Source: Terripilifer ovatus
Lineage (GTDB): Bacteria > Pseudomonadota > Alphaproteobacteria > Rhizobiales > Beijerinckiaceae
Assembly: GCA_029222685.1 (NCBI GenBank)
Contig: JARHVB010000002.1
Span: 124,001-188,000 of the forward strand
Length of the DNA stretch: 64,000 nt
Reading direction: 5' to 3'
Part shown: in pieces, positions 39,463 through 48,830 of the stretch
Position numbering within the stretch: the first letter of the stretch is position 1
Layout of the letters: every line of letters begins with the position of its first letter
Notes under the pieces: model-generated
The model's database searches: none
What the model was told of the DNA's origin: nothing
The model's input: the letters and a program-made list of their open reading frames with translations, nothing else
Made by a program: the position numbers and the translations under genes

Positions 39463-40779
39463 GTGAAAATCGACGGGCCCATTATCGCGCGCACCTACGG
39501 GGCTGGAGCTGGCCCGTCGGGGAGCCGCGCGCGCGCTGCCGACGAAGCGCGGTTGCCGCGCAATTACGCGATCGCGAAATGGACCTTCGTGGTTTTCTGC
39601 ATCGGCATCGCCATCCGCGTGCTGATCGGCGATGGCATTCTCAATCTCGTCGAACGTTACACCAGCGACGGCGGCAGCCTGGTCGAGAAGATTCATCCGG
39701 CCATCTATCTGATGTTCCTCTGCGGCTTCGTCATCTATGTCTCGGTCGGGCTGCGGTTTTATGAGGCTGAGCGCGACGAGATTCGGGCGCTGCTGCTGCT
39801 GACCGGATTCCTGACGGCGCTCGGCGCGATCAATATCGCGCTGGGGCGCGGTTCCTCGGCCGGTTACGTCATCGACACCTATATCGCCACCTTGCTGATC
39901 GGCATGCTGCTGTACGCCATGCCGCATTCGTGGCGCGAGAAGGCGGGGCTTCTCGTCATCGGTCTCATCGTCTTCAATTCCGGTTTCATGATGCTCGAAT
40001 TTGGCGTCGGCCATGTGCTGTTGCCGCAGGCCCTGGAGGCGGCGGAATTCCGCCCCTCCGGCTTTCTGGGAACGCCCTTGACGGTCGGCGTGCTCAATCT
40101 TTCCACGGCGGTGCTGCTGATTTCGCTGCGGATGAACGCGCTGCTGAAAGCCGCAGGTGTCATGTTGCTGGCGATCGGCATTTTCATCGCCGGCGCGCGC
40201 ACTGCCATGCTCGTCTCCAGCGTCATCATTCCGACGGCCCTGGTCCTTGCCGCCTATCAGCGCAAGGAAGGCATGAGCGCCGGCGTGACGGCGGTGACGA
40301 TCCTGCTGGCGGCGGTGATCGCCGGACCGCTGATCTTCATCGTCGCGAGCGAACTGGGGTTTCTGGCGCGCTTCCAAGGCGGCTACCTGGACGACAGCGC
40401 GCAGACCCGTATCGAAATCTACCGCGTGTTTGATTATGTGAGCTGGAACGAAATCCTGTTCGGCAGCGATCTCCTGAACCTGAAGCGGATCGTCAACGAC
40501 AAGCTCGGCATCCAGTTCATCGAAAGCGCCATCGTCTTCTTTATTTTCGATATGGGACTGTTCGGGTTTCTTATCTTCTTCGGATTGCTGCTCTGGCTGC
40601 TCCATGTGCTGAGCCGCCGCTCGCACATTCTGCTGCCGCTTGCGATGCTATGCTTTCTCGGGCTTGCGCTCACCAACAATACGCTTTCGACGAAAGTGCC
40701 ATCGTTTTTTGCCGTTATCGTCATGATCGTCGGCGTCCGCGCGTTTCATCTCCGGCGCGATGGAAGCAATATTATCTGA
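39463..40779 (+). CDS. Polysaccharide polymerase/ligase-like membrane protein (VpsF/Wzy-like)
   Basis: 438 aa from GTG at 39463. About ten to eleven membrane helices, with a long polar segment near residues 300-345 (FQGGYLDDSAQTRIEIYRVFDYVSWNEILFG) placed like the periplasmic loop of Wzy and O-antigen ligase proteins. It may polymerise repeat units on undecaprenyl diphosphate at the outer face of the inner membrane. The last 132 bp overlap the 3' end of the convergent Wzc-like gene. It is the only plus-strand gene in this half of the locus. Confidence 0.75.
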   Translation: MKIDGPIIARTYGAGAGPSGSRARAADEARLPRNYAIAKWTFVVFCIGIAIRVLIGDGILNLVERYTSDGGSLVEKIHPAIYLMFLCGFVIYVSVGLRFYEAERDEIRALLLLTGFLTALGAINIALGRGSSAGYVIDTYIATLLIGMLLYAMPHSWREKAGLLVIGLIVFNSGFMMLEFGVGHVLLPQALEAAEFRPSGFLGTPLTVGVLNLSTAVLLISLRMNALLKAAGVMLLAIGIFIAGARTAMLVSSVIIPTALVLAAYQRKEGMSAGVTAVTILLAAVIAGPLIFIVASELGFLARFQGGYLDDSAQTRIEIYRVFDYVSWNEILFGSDLLNLKRIVNDKLGIQFIESAIVFFIFDMGLFGFLIFFGLLLWLLHVLSRRSHILLPLAMLCFLGLALTNNTLSTKVPSFFAVIVMIVGVRAFHLRRDGSNII

Positions 40780-42945
40780 ACGCTCCTGGGCGGGCGCTTC
40801 GCCCGTCAGCGAGACGAGCATGGGCGCCGGTGCATCGGTCCGCTGAACTGTCTCGCAGGCCGCGTCGATGCCGGCGGGATCATCCCTGGCGACATCGGTG
40901 ACGATGACGAAATCCGATGCGGCTTCCGCCAGCAGCGAGATGAACGGGTTGGACACCGCGCGTCCCGCATCGATAATGACCATGTCGACGCCGGCGCACA
41001 GGCGTTCGATGCGGCCGACAATGTCGCGTCTCGTTTCGCCGCCGACCGGCTTGTTAGGCACGATGGAGGCGGGCAGAAGATGCGGCAGTCCGCTGCGGTT
41101 CCAGATGACCAGATCGTCGATGATCATGCGAGAGTCGAGCCTGTCGAAAAGCCCCGGCTTGCCGGTCTGTCCCGCCAGGCGTGTCAGGCCGCAAGTCTGG
41201 GCGTCGCCGTCGACGGCAACCACATCGAGCCCTTGCCAGGCGAAGCTGCTGGCCAGCGCCAGGGCGAATTCGGAGCCGGCCTCGCGGTCGGCGACGGCGG
41301 CGACGAGGAGAATGCGAAGCGGATCGCCCGAACTCCTGCGACCGATGCGGCTCGCAAGTTCGACCATCGCCGGCGGCGGCGCCGCCGGCCGCTGAAATTT
41401 CCGCCGCGCCACATAGTGATGGACAAAGGAGCGGTTGATCTCGCCGACCACCGTGCGCTTCAATCCAACGCGCTTCAATTCATCTCGGCTGGCTTGACGC
41501 GCCGCGGGTTGCGCTTCGACCGGCTTTGCCGACAGCAGATGCAGAAGGAAAGCCAGGCCGACGCCGATGGGGAGCCCGCCAAGGCCGCCTAAAACGGTCA
41601 GAACCGGCGCCGACAGGCCAACAGGGTTGGGCTGCGCCGTGGCGTTGGAGATCACCCGCGAGAGGTTGGGCTGGAAGCCCGACTGTTCGGTGATTTCACG
41701 GGCGCGGACGAGAAACTGTTCATAGACCTTGCGGTTGGCGTCGGCGGCGCGCTCCAGTTCTCTTGCGCCGATGAGGGACTGGCCGGCCGTTTCGGACTGT
41801 TTCTTGGCACGTTCGATCTGGGCGGCCATGGCCCGCTCGGCGCCGCTGGCCTGGACCAGCTCGGCGTCGGCGGCCTGGCGTCGGCGCACGATTTCCTGGT
41901 CGATCGCGCGGCGCGCATCGGCCACTCTCGCGGCAGCCGCGGCGATCTCGGGATGAAGTGGACCAAGGCTCTGCCGCAATTCCGATTCCTGGCGGCTGGC
42001 TTCGGCAAGTCGCACGCGCAACTGAATGATGGTCGGCGAATCGAGGATTTCCGCCAGCGCCTCGACGGAGGCGTTGGCGGGCAGCGCCTTGATCTGATCG
42101 ACGCGGGCGCGGGCGCGGGCGGTGCGGGCGCGGGCCTGGTTGAGCTGGGTCGCGAGTTCGGTGATGTCCTGGTCGAGCGCCAGTTTGCCGTTGGCGTACA
42201 CCAGGTTGTTGGCGTTCTTATAGTCTTCCAGGCGCTTTTCGGCGGCTTCGAGCTGGGTGCGCAGATCCTTGAGGCGGGCGGCGACTTCCTCACCGATGCG
42301 CTTGGCCGCCATCTGGCGCGTGCGCAACTGGGTCTCGATATAGACTTCGGCGATCGCCTGGGCGAGACGGGCGGCCTTTTCCGGCGTGCTGGCGGTGGCG
42401 GAAATATCGACGACGAAGCTGCGCTCGGAGCGGCGGATGGTGACGGTCTTCTCCAGCACGCTGACCGCCGCACCCTCGGGATCGAGCGGGCCGGCTGGCT
42501 TACCGGTGATCAGCGCCCTGAGGCGGCCCAGCAGTCCGGGCTGGCTGACGAACTCGGGATCTGAGATGAGATTTTCGCGTTCCGCCACCCCGCGCAGCAC
42601 GGAACTGGAGCCCATAATGCGGATCTGACTTTCGAGATCGGCATTCAGGGTTTCGGCATTTTCGAATCGCTGGTTGACGTCGCCGTCGACGACCTTGAGG
42701 CCGCGGGTGTCGACGAGGATCTCCGAGGTGGCGACATAGCGCTTGGCAGATGCCAGGCCGTAGGCGCCAGCCGCTAGGGCGCAGGCAATGACGCAGAACG
42801 CGATCAATTTCCAGCGGTGAGAGATGACGGCGGTGAAATCGCGTAATTCGAAGACACGCATGGGCGGGGATGCGGGCTCCGCGCCCGGAGCAGTGGCAAA
42901 CCACTCGGCAGCATCCAGATGAGCCGGTTCGCCTCTTCTTTCCAT
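40648..42945 (-). CDS. Wzc-like polysaccharide co-polymerase with degenerate kinase domain
   Basis: 765 aa from ATG at 42945 (MERRGEPAHLDAAEW). Order: a Wzz-type N-terminal domain with TM1 near residues 45-65 (LIAFCVIACALAAGAYGLA), a long periplasmic coiled coil (about 220-410), TM2 (about 460-485, LTVLGGLGGLPIGVGLAFLLHLL), then a P-loop-like cytoplasmic domain from about 540. The Walker A position reads LLVAAVADREAGSEFALA and lacks the GK[ST] lysine; Walker A' is DVVAVDGDAQ; Walker B is VDMVIIDAG. The C-terminal tail has no tyrosine cluster, so autokinase activity is unlikely. It would control chain length and export of the polymer. Confidence 0.88.
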   Translation of the reverse strand: MERRGEPAHLDAAEWFATAPGAEPASPPMRVFELRDFTAVISHRWKLIAFCVIACALAAGAYGLASAKRYVATSEILVDTRGLKVVDGDVNQRFENAETLNADLESQIRIMGSSSVLRGVAERENLISDPEFVSQPGLLGRLRALITGKPAGPLDPEGAAVSVLEKTVTIRRSERSFVVDISATASTPEKAARLAQAIAEVYIETQLRTRQMAAKRIGEEVAARLKDLRTQLEAAEKRLEDYKNANNLVYANGKLALDQDITELATQLNQARARTARARARVDQIKALPANASVEALAEILDSPTIIQLRVRLAEASRQESELRQSLGPLHPEIAAAAARVADARRAIDQEIVRRRQAADAELVQASGAERAMAAQIERAKKQSETAGQSLIGARELERAADANRKVYEQFLVRAREITEQSGFQPNLSRVISNATAQPNPVGLSAPVLTVLGGLGGLPIGVGLAFLLHLLSAKPVEAQPAARQASRDELKRVGLKRTVVGEINRSFVHHYVARRKFQRPAAPPPAMVELASRIGRRSSGDPLRILLVAAVADREAGSEFALALASSFAWQGLDVVAVDGDAQTCGLTRLAGQTGKPGLFDRLDSRMIIDDLVIWNRSGLPHLLPASIVPNKPVGGETRRDIVGRIERLCAGVDMVIIDAGRAVSNPFISLLAEAASDFVIVTDVARDDPAGIDAACETVQRTDAPAPMLVSLTGEAPAQERSDNIASIAPEMKRADADDHDDNGKKRWHFRRKRIVGERKPEKA

Positions 42946-43104
42946 CTCAAGCTGATCCCGCAAACGTCCCGATTTCGCGCACGCGGCCCGATGAATGAGC
43001 CGTATGACAAACTGGGACGTTAATATTTCAGAAAGGTTAATTTTGTTTCAGGATTCTGATGTAGCGCGGCTCTCGAAGGCCTTTTGGTGCGCTTTATTCC
43101 AGAA

Positions 43105-44307
43105 TCAGGCGTGCGCTGCCACGAGCGCGGCGATCTGCGCTTCCGCGGCGGCGGCGGAATTGTTCCAGGTATAGCGTTTCGCATTGACGATGGCCGCCTT
43201 GCTGAGGCTGGCGTGCAGGGTGTCGTTTGCGATTATTGCCTCGATCGAGGCCGCGAAGCCCGCCACATCACCGAGTTGGATGAAGAGCGCGCCGTCGCCG
43301 GCGACTTCACGGAATATCGGGATATCGGAGGCGATGACGGGAACGCCGCGATCATGCGCCTCGATGATGGGAAGCCCGAAGCCCTCGTAGGATGAGCAGG
43401 TGACGAGCGCGCGGGCAGACCCGAGCATCGCATTCAGCCGCTCGTCGTCGATGCCGCCGAGCTGTTCGATCAGGCCATCGACATCGTTCAGCGCGCCATA
43501 GGCATCGCGACCGACGTGATAGGCGTTGATGGTGATGCCTTTTGCCCGCAGCTGTTTGAGCGCAGCAACGAGAAAGCCGGCGTTCTTGTTGGGCGTGAGA
43601 TTGCCGAGAAGCAGGATGTAGGGCGCGCGCAACTGCTCCGGAGGAGAGGACGGAGACCGGCGCGGCAACACGCCGGCGCCGGAAACGAGACATGTCTTGG
43701 AGCCAACGGAGGGATAAAAGCGGATGACGTCGCTTTGCGTATTGCGGGAGACGCAGGCGATCCGTGCCGCCTGCCGCGCGGCCCTGTTGAAGAACACCGA
43801 CCACCACAGACGATGGCGGAAGGGATACATATCCGGCAGGGTCTTCATATAAAGATCATGCGCTGTGATGATCGTCGGCAGGCCGTTGACCGACGGGCAC
43901 ATGGGATTGATCGCGTAGATCAACTGCGGGCTGGCCTCGCTTGCTGCGGCCTTCAGCATGGCGTGCTGACGGATGAAATTGAGCGGCGTCGATTCGACAT
44001 AGGGGAAGGTCAGGATGCGATCCAGGCCGTTCGCCATGGTCTCGGGCAATTGCTCGCGCGAGAATGCGGTCGCCAGGGCATAACGATAGGTTCCACGCGC
44101 AACGAGGGCTTCGATCAGTCCGAAGGCGTAGCGCGTGATGCCGGTGATGCGGCCCGGCGGCTCGACAAGGTGATTGATCAGGACGAGCGGCTTCTGGCCG
44201 TCCGGTGCTTGCGCGATCGGTCCTGACGAGGTTTCGCGCCGGTTGTTGCCCGGGTCCAAGCCGGTGCTCGAGGATTGAAAGGCAAGCGACCCAGAGGTGA
44301 GCGTCAT
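43105..44307 (-). CDS. Family-4-type glycosyltransferase
   Basis: 400 aa. GT-B fold: the C-terminal domain has LLLGNLTPNKN, CSSYEGFGLPIIEAHDRGVPVIAS (E-x7-E donor motif) and REVAGDGALFI. The N-terminal domain includes ITGITRYAFGLIEALVARG. It transfers a nucleotide-activated sugar during repeat-unit assembly in the cytoplasm. ATG at 44307 overlaps the flippase TGA (ATGA). Last gene of the minus-strand exopolysaccharide run before the Wzc-like gene. Confidence 0.9.
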   Translation of the reverse strand: MTLTSGSLAFQSSSTGLDPGNNRRETSSGPIAQAPDGQKPLVLINHLVEPPGRITGITRYAFGLIEALVARGTYRYALATAFSREQLPETMANGLDRILTFPYVESTPLNFIRQHAMLKAAASEASPQLIYAINPMCPSVNGLPTIITAHDLYMKTLPDMYPFRHRLWWSVFFNRAARQAARIACVSRNTQSDVIRFYPSVGSKTCLVSGAGVLPRRSPSSPPEQLRAPYILLLGNLTPNKNAGFLVAALKQLRAKGITINAYHVGRDAYGALNDVDGLIEQLGGIDDERLNAMLGSARALVTCSSYEGFGLPIIEAHDRGVPVIASDIPIFREVAGDGALFIQLGDVAGFAASIEAIIANDTLHASLSKAAIVNAKRYTWNNSAAAAEAQIAALVAAHA

Positions 44308-45824
44308 GCGTGTTGCCTCGCAAGGATGTCATGCTCCCACGGCGACGACATGAAACGGCGGATATTGAAGCGCATCAGCAGTACGAGACCGATGAAATAG
44401 CTCAAAGCATAGATGCTGCCACCGCCGATCAGCAGCAGCCATGGGTTTTGCGACGAGAGCCAGTGGAGACTGAATTCGGTCGTCGCGCCGGCAACGATCG
44501 CGCAGATGAGAATGCGTAGAAGCGCGTCGGCCGGAAAGGCGAAGCGCCAGAGACTGCGCGACACGCGCGCGGAGACGATGACGGCGAGAACACTGCCGAT
44601 CATGAAGGAGACAGAGGCGCCGAAGGGACCGAATCTTTTGACCATTTCGATCGAGAGCAGCAACGTGCCGATGGAGACGATGCTGAGGTAGCCAAGCAAT
44701 TGCCAGTTCTTGCCGTGCGTATGAAAAATATTGTCGAAGACGACATGCTTGATGCCGAGCGCGACAGCTCCGATGGCGATAGGGCCGATCAAGGCGACGG
44801 CGATCGTCCGGTCGAATTTCGGCAGTATGCAATCCACGATCGGTTGCGCAAGGGCGATGCAGGCGCCGGCCGCGCCGAACCCGAGGATGCAACTGGCGAT
44901 CAGAATGCCGGCAATCTGCCGATCGGCAGTATGGCTTTCACTGCTGCTATGGGACAGCATGACAGGGAAGGCCTGCTGGTTCAGGGCAAACAGGACGAGA
45001 TCGACAGGTTGCCGTGCGACAGCCGTAGCCGCGACATAGAGGCCGACCATGCTCGGCCCCAGCCATGTCTGAAGGATCAGCCGGTCCATCCAGCCGAACT
45101 GAAAGGTGAGAGCCGTCACGATGATCGTCGGTACGGCGATGGCGGTGAAGCTGCCGGCCGCCAGCCGCCGGCCAAGCAAACGGTCGGTGCCGCCGAGAAG
45201 CACCGGCGCAGAGATCAGCGCGGCGAGGCCGGATGCGAGCGAGAAGCCGATAGCCGCGAAATAAAAGCTTTTCCAGCCGGCGAAGATAAGCCCGAAGACC
45301 AGGATCAGCATGACGACGCCGCGAATGCATTCGACGATGCCGGCAAGACCCTGGCGGTTCTCCGCCTGAAGCAAGGTGAGCACCAGGCGCAGCACGGCGA
45401 AGTTCACGACATATATGGAGACGGCGACGGAAAGGTCGAATGAATGCGTGTCAGCCATCAGCGGCGAAACGATAGCGGCTGCGAGAACGCCCAGGATCGA
45501 AACGCCGATTGCGATGGCCGCGAAGCTCGGCCGCCATCCGGTTGCGTCTGTCGGTAGGGCATGATCGGCTGCGCGCTCCTGGATGCTCTGGCGCACGAGC
45601 AGCAGGCGAAACCAGTTGGACGAGGTCATCTCGATGATTTCGCCCAGGGTGATCACCAGGGCGAAAAGACCGTAGTCATGCAGGCCAAGCTGCGCGGGCA
45701 GAAGAATGAGGACAGCCAGCGTCGCCAGCCGGGAGCTGATGCTGCCGGCGACGTTGCAAAGATATTGCACGCTTTCCGCCCTTTCGAGAAAGCCTGCCGT
45801 GCGCGTGTCCGAAACGATAGTCAT
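44304..45824 (-). CDS. Polysaccharide flippase (Wzx/MurJ-like, MATE fold)
   Basis: 506 aa from ATG at 45824, two bases after the WecG-like gene stops. Twelve to fourteen membrane segments in the pattern of oligosaccharide flippases; the N-terminal half has LILLPAQLGLHDYGLFALVITLGEIIEMTSSNWFR, close to the Wzx start. It would move lipid-linked repeat units across the inner membrane. Co-translated with the flanking glycosyltransferase genes. The N-terminal half resembles the Wzx 'lipopolysaccharide biosynthesis protein' group more than MurJ. Confidence 0.85.
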   Translation of the reverse strand: MTIVSDTRTAGFLERAESVQYLCNVAGSISSRLATLAVLILLPAQLGLHDYGLFALVITLGEIIEMTSSNWFRLLLVRQSIQERAADHALPTDATGWRPSFAAIAIGVSILGVLAAAIVSPLMADTHSFDLSVAVSIYVVNFAVLRLVLTLLQAENRQGLAGIVECIRGVVMLILVFGLIFAGWKSFYFAAIGFSLASGLAALISAPVLLGGTDRLLGRRLAAGSFTAIAVPTIIVTALTFQFGWMDRLILQTWLGPSMVGLYVAATAVARQPVDLVLFALNQQAFPVMLSHSSSESHTADRQIAGILIASCILGFGAAGACIALAQPIVDCILPKFDRTIAVALIGPIAIGAVALGIKHVVFDNIFHTHGKNWQLLGYLSIVSIGTLLLSIEMVKRFGPFGASVSFMIGSVLAVIVSARVSRSLWRFAFPADALLRILICAIVAGATTEFSLHWLSSQNPWLLLIGGGSIYALSYFIGLVLLMRFNIRRFMSSPWEHDILARQHA

Positions 45825-45826
45825 CT

Positions 45827-46639
45827 TTACCGGCGATTGGTCTGATCGGCTGTCCCATGGGTGAGGGGAGAACGAGGCGGCGAAAAATTGCGGGGCTTGC
45901 TGCGGCCGACCGTGCGCCGGGAAAGTTCGGCGACGAGCAGGCCGGCGAAAATGGAATTTGTCACGAGATAGCGCTTCCACATCCGACGCGGCTCCTGGAT
46001 GAGCCGGTAGAGCCATTCGAGGCCGAGCTTCTGCCAGCGCAAGGGGGCGCGATCGACAAAGCCGGCGGTGACATCGAGCGTGCCGCCGATGCCCATGACG
46101 AAGGGGACTTCCAACTCGGCGCGATAGGTGGCCATGAACCGTTCCTTCATCGGCGTCGGCATGGCGAGGAACAGGCAATCGGGATTCGCCGCCTTGATCT
46201 GTTCGACGATCTCCTTCTCGCGGCCCTTGAAATAGCCGTTGTGCATGCCGGCGAGAACGAGGCCGGGATGGCGGGCTTCGATGCGCTTGCGGGCTTCGAC
46301 CAGGATCTCCTGCGTCGCGCCGAGCAGGTATGGCCGGAAGCCCGATGCGGTGCAGACCGACATCAGGCTCTCGAACAGGTCGATGCCGGCAACCCGCGGC
46401 ACATTGCCGTGGCCGAACAGTTTCAGCGCCAGCGCAATGCCGGCGCCGTCGATGCCGATCAATTCCGCTTGGCGCACGTCGCGATCGAGTTCCGGATTGC
46501 TGCGCGCCGAGACCAGCTTGGCGACATTCAGCGCGACATGCTGAATGGGCGTATGCTCACGCATGGCGCGCACGGCGGCGTTGATCGTTTCATCGAGCGT
46601 CAGAACATCGACCGGGCAATCCAGGACTGTGGTCCGCAT
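45827..46639 (-). CDS. WecG/TagA/CpsF-family glycosyltransferase
   Basis: 270 aa; ATG at 46639 (MRTTVLDCPVDVLT). Family GT26 blocks are visible: LIGIDGAGIALALKLFG, PRVAGIDLFESL, the LLGATQEILVEARKRI nucleotide-binding region and DCLFLAMPTPMKE. Members add ManNAc, ManNAcA or another sugar to a lipid-linked acceptor as the second step of repeat-unit synthesis. No initiating sugar-phosphate transferase is in the window, so the first step must be encoded elsewhere. Confidence 0.9.
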   Translation of the reverse strand: MRTTVLDCPVDVLTLDETINAAVRAMREHTPIQHVALNVAKLVSARSNPELDRDVRQAELIGIDGAGIALALKLFGHGNVPRVAGIDLFESLMSVCTASGFRPYLLGATQEILVEARKRIEARHPGLVLAGMHNGYFKGREKEIVEQIKAANPDCLFLAMPTPMKERFMATYRAELEVPFVMGIGGTLDVTAGFVDRAPLRWQKLGLEWLYRLIQEPRRMWKRYLVTNSIFAGLLVAELSRRTVGRSKPRNFSPPRSPLTHGTADQTNRR

Positions 46640-46649
46640 GATCGTGACC

Positions 46650-47501
46650 TTATTTCTGCAGCACGGCGACGCATTCGCCGCAATATTGCCTGAGGCTGGG
46701 AAAGGCGCCGAGAACGGCGTCGTCGACACTCTTCAGCGCGCGCAGGCCGGCGCGCACCGCCGGATTGGCGGTGTGGTTCTGGACAATCCGCTTGCCCATG
46801 AACAGGAGCGACATCTGCTCGATTCTGTGCGAGCTGAAGCCGCGGGCGAACCGGCGGATATCCTCGGGCTCAAGGATGACATCGCCCTTGGCCTCTTCGC
46901 CGCGCATGCTGACCTTGCGCATGAGATCGAGCACGGCATTGCCGCGCAGCGTCTCGCTGATGATGACCTTGCCGCCTGGCTTGAGCACGCGCAGGGCTTC
47001 CTCGCGCACACCGGGATATTTGATGGCGTGATGCAGGACTTCATGGAAGAGGACGATGTCGAAATGCCCGTCGGGATAGGGCATGGCGGTCGCGTTGGCG
47101 ACGGCGAAATGGCAGCGGTCGGCGACGCCGTTTTCCTTCGCCATCTGCCGCGCGGTCTCGACGCCGACGGGCGACAGGTCGAAGCCCCTGACCTCGGCAC
47201 CTTTCAGCGCGAAGAACACGCCATACTGGCCGATGCCGCAGCCGACATCGAGGATGCGCAGACCCTTAATGTTTTCAATGTCCATCAATTCAAAGACGCG
47301 GCGCGTGCGATGGCCGCGATCGGGTCTGGCGCCCGGATTGAAACAATAGTCTTCCCATTTCAGGACATGGGCCGGATCGATACGGGCGGACTTCAGGCCG
47401 AAGGGCCGCATGCCGGTATACACCTTATCGTGCTCTTCACGCTCGATGCGTTCCCATTCATCGGCGGAAATGGCGTTCATTTCCAGACTTCTAGCGGACA
47501 T
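46650..47501 (-). CDS. SAM-dependent methyltransferase in exopolysaccharide locus
   Basis: 283 aa; ATG at 47501 overlaps the upstream stop by one base (TGATG). Motif I is ILDVGCGIGQYGVFFA, with the acidic residue in RGFDLSPVGVETA and FDIVLFHEVLHHAIKYPG. It is a class I methyltransferase with a long N-terminal extension (about 1-75) that contains a charged helix. In this locus it probably methylates a sugar or a repeat-unit substituent; the target cannot be read from sequence. Confidence 0.86.
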   Translation of the reverse strand: MSARSLEMNAISADEWERIEREEHDKVYTGMRPFGLKSARIDPAHVLKWEDYCFNPGARPDRGHRTRRVFELMDIENIKGLRILDVGCGIGQYGVFFALKGAEVRGFDLSPVGVETARQMAKENGVADRCHFAVANATAMPYPDGHFDIVLFHEVLHHAIKYPGVREEALRVLKPGGKVIISETLRGNAVLDLMRKVSMRGEEAKGDVILEPEDIRRFARGFSSHRIEQMSLLFMGKRIVQNHTANPAVRAGLRALKSVDDAVLGAFPSLRQYCGECVAVLQK

Positions 47502-48826
47502 CAGACCAACTCCGGACTTGTATGCGGCTTCACTTGCGCAAGGATCGGCCGCCGCAGGAGCAACGGCGCCTTGCCGTTGGGCTCCCGCACGGGACCATCG
47601 ACCAGCACGAAACGTGCCGTCACATCCTTCGGGAATTTGAGCGCCAGATTGGCGGAAATGACATCCTTGGTGTGCTCGCCAAAGTCGGCGTTCGGCACGA
47701 TGAAGATGTCGAGCGTGTGCTCTCCGGCATGAAACAACTGAATGGAAGCGGCACCGACCACATCGCGCGGAATATGGTTAAGGCCGATGATGCGCCGGTT
47801 GCCGGCCAGTTCGACATATTCGCTGTCGCGGCCCTCGACGCCAAGGAATGGCAGGCTTCCGCGGGCGATGAGGCCGAGTGTTTGCGGATCGTGCGCCGGC
47901 ACGCGGATGCGATCGCCAGTCTCGTAGCGGACAAACAACTGGCCATGGTCCCACAACGACGTGGCGACGATCTTCGCGGCACCCTCGCCATCGGGAATTA
48001 ATTCGACATGGCCATAGGCCGGCAGAAAGCGCATGCCTGCGCCGTCGATATCGGCGGCCGCGACAATGCGCTCGGCATGGCCGTAATAGTTGATGACCTT
48101 GGCGCCGAGTTTGCGCCTTGCAAGGGCGGCCGTATCGTCGGCGAGTATTTCGGAGGAGGCGAACACGAGGGGAATCTGCGAGGCGTCGTCGCCGAGCAGG
48201 TTGAGCAGGTTCGTCAGCGAAGACGGATAGCAGAAGAGGGCATCGGGTGCGTAATCGCGCAGAGCCTGCGTGTAAGACCCGATGGAAGCGGCGCTGAGAT
48301 GGTGCGCCGAGAAAATGCGCTTGCGCGGTCCTTCGTCGATCCAGAATGGCGGCGTGGTATCAGAGGGTGGCTTGATCGAATCGCCGCGCAGCACGGCGAC
48401 GCGGGCGGAAGCCAGATCCACGCCTGCCTTGAGGCAGAGCGTGTCGAGCGTCGCCTGTTCGAAGGCCACGCCGCTCTGGTTTCGCGCCACGCGCATCGGC
48501 TGGCCGGTGGTGCCGCCGGTTGCGCCAGGGGACTTCGGGAAGAGACCCGGCGTGACGAGCGTGTTTTCGCGGCCCATCACGTTGGCCTTGGTCAGGATCG
48601 GCCAATCGTCGAGGACGTTGCTTGCCGGAGCATTGTTGTAGGCCGGCAGCCTGCGTGCCGCGGCCAATGTCTTCTTCAGTTGAGCATCGGCCCATGCCGC
48701 GCGCTGCGTGTCGGAATAGCTGTCGACCAGCGCAATCGTGCGCTTCGCCGCATCGTACAGGCCCGGCGGCCGCCTCAGGAGACGGTCGGTCAAAGCGGTG
48801 TGTTTGAGCTTGTCGATAAAGGTCAT
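47501..48826 (-). CDS. CapK/PaaK-like adenylate-forming enzyme
   Basis: 441 aa; ATG at 48826 is 4 nt after the asnB stop. The phosphate loop SPGATGGTTGQPMRV and the downstream GHAERIVAAADIDG and GRDSEYVELAGNR blocks match the phenylacetate-CoA ligase/CapK branch of the ANL superfamily. Such proteins occur in capsule and exopolysaccharide loci, where their function is mostly unproven. It may activate a carboxylate for transfer to the sugar. The C-terminal domain is short compared with PaaK. Coupled by overlap to the methyltransferase gene. Confidence 0.85.
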   Translation of the reverse strand: MTFIDKLKHTALTDRLLRRPPGLYDAAKRTIALVDSYSDTQRAAWADAQLKKTLAAARRLPAYNNAPASNVLDDWPILTKANVMGRENTLVTPGLFPKSPGATGGTTGQPMRVARNQSGVAFEQATLDTLCLKAGVDLASARVAVLRGDSIKPPSDTTPPFWIDEGPRKRIFSAHHLSAASIGSYTQALRDYAPDALFCYPSSLTNLLNLLGDDASQIPLVFASSEILADDTAALARRKLGAKVINYYGHAERIVAAADIDGAGMRFLPAYGHVELIPDGEGAAKIVATSLWDHGQLFVRYETGDRIRVPAHDPQTLGLIARGSLPFLGVEGRDSEYVELAGNRRIIGLNHIPRDVVGAASIQLFHAGEHTLDIFIVPNADFGEHTKDVISANLALKFPKDVTARFVLVDGPVREPNGKAPLLLRRPILAQVKPHTSPELV

Positions 48827-48830
48827 GACG

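Noticed and set aside
44310..46693. Plus-strand open frames opposite the flippase and WecG-like genes
   Set aside because: Shadows; the minus-strand frames carry family motifs, start/stop couplings and coherent operon spacing.
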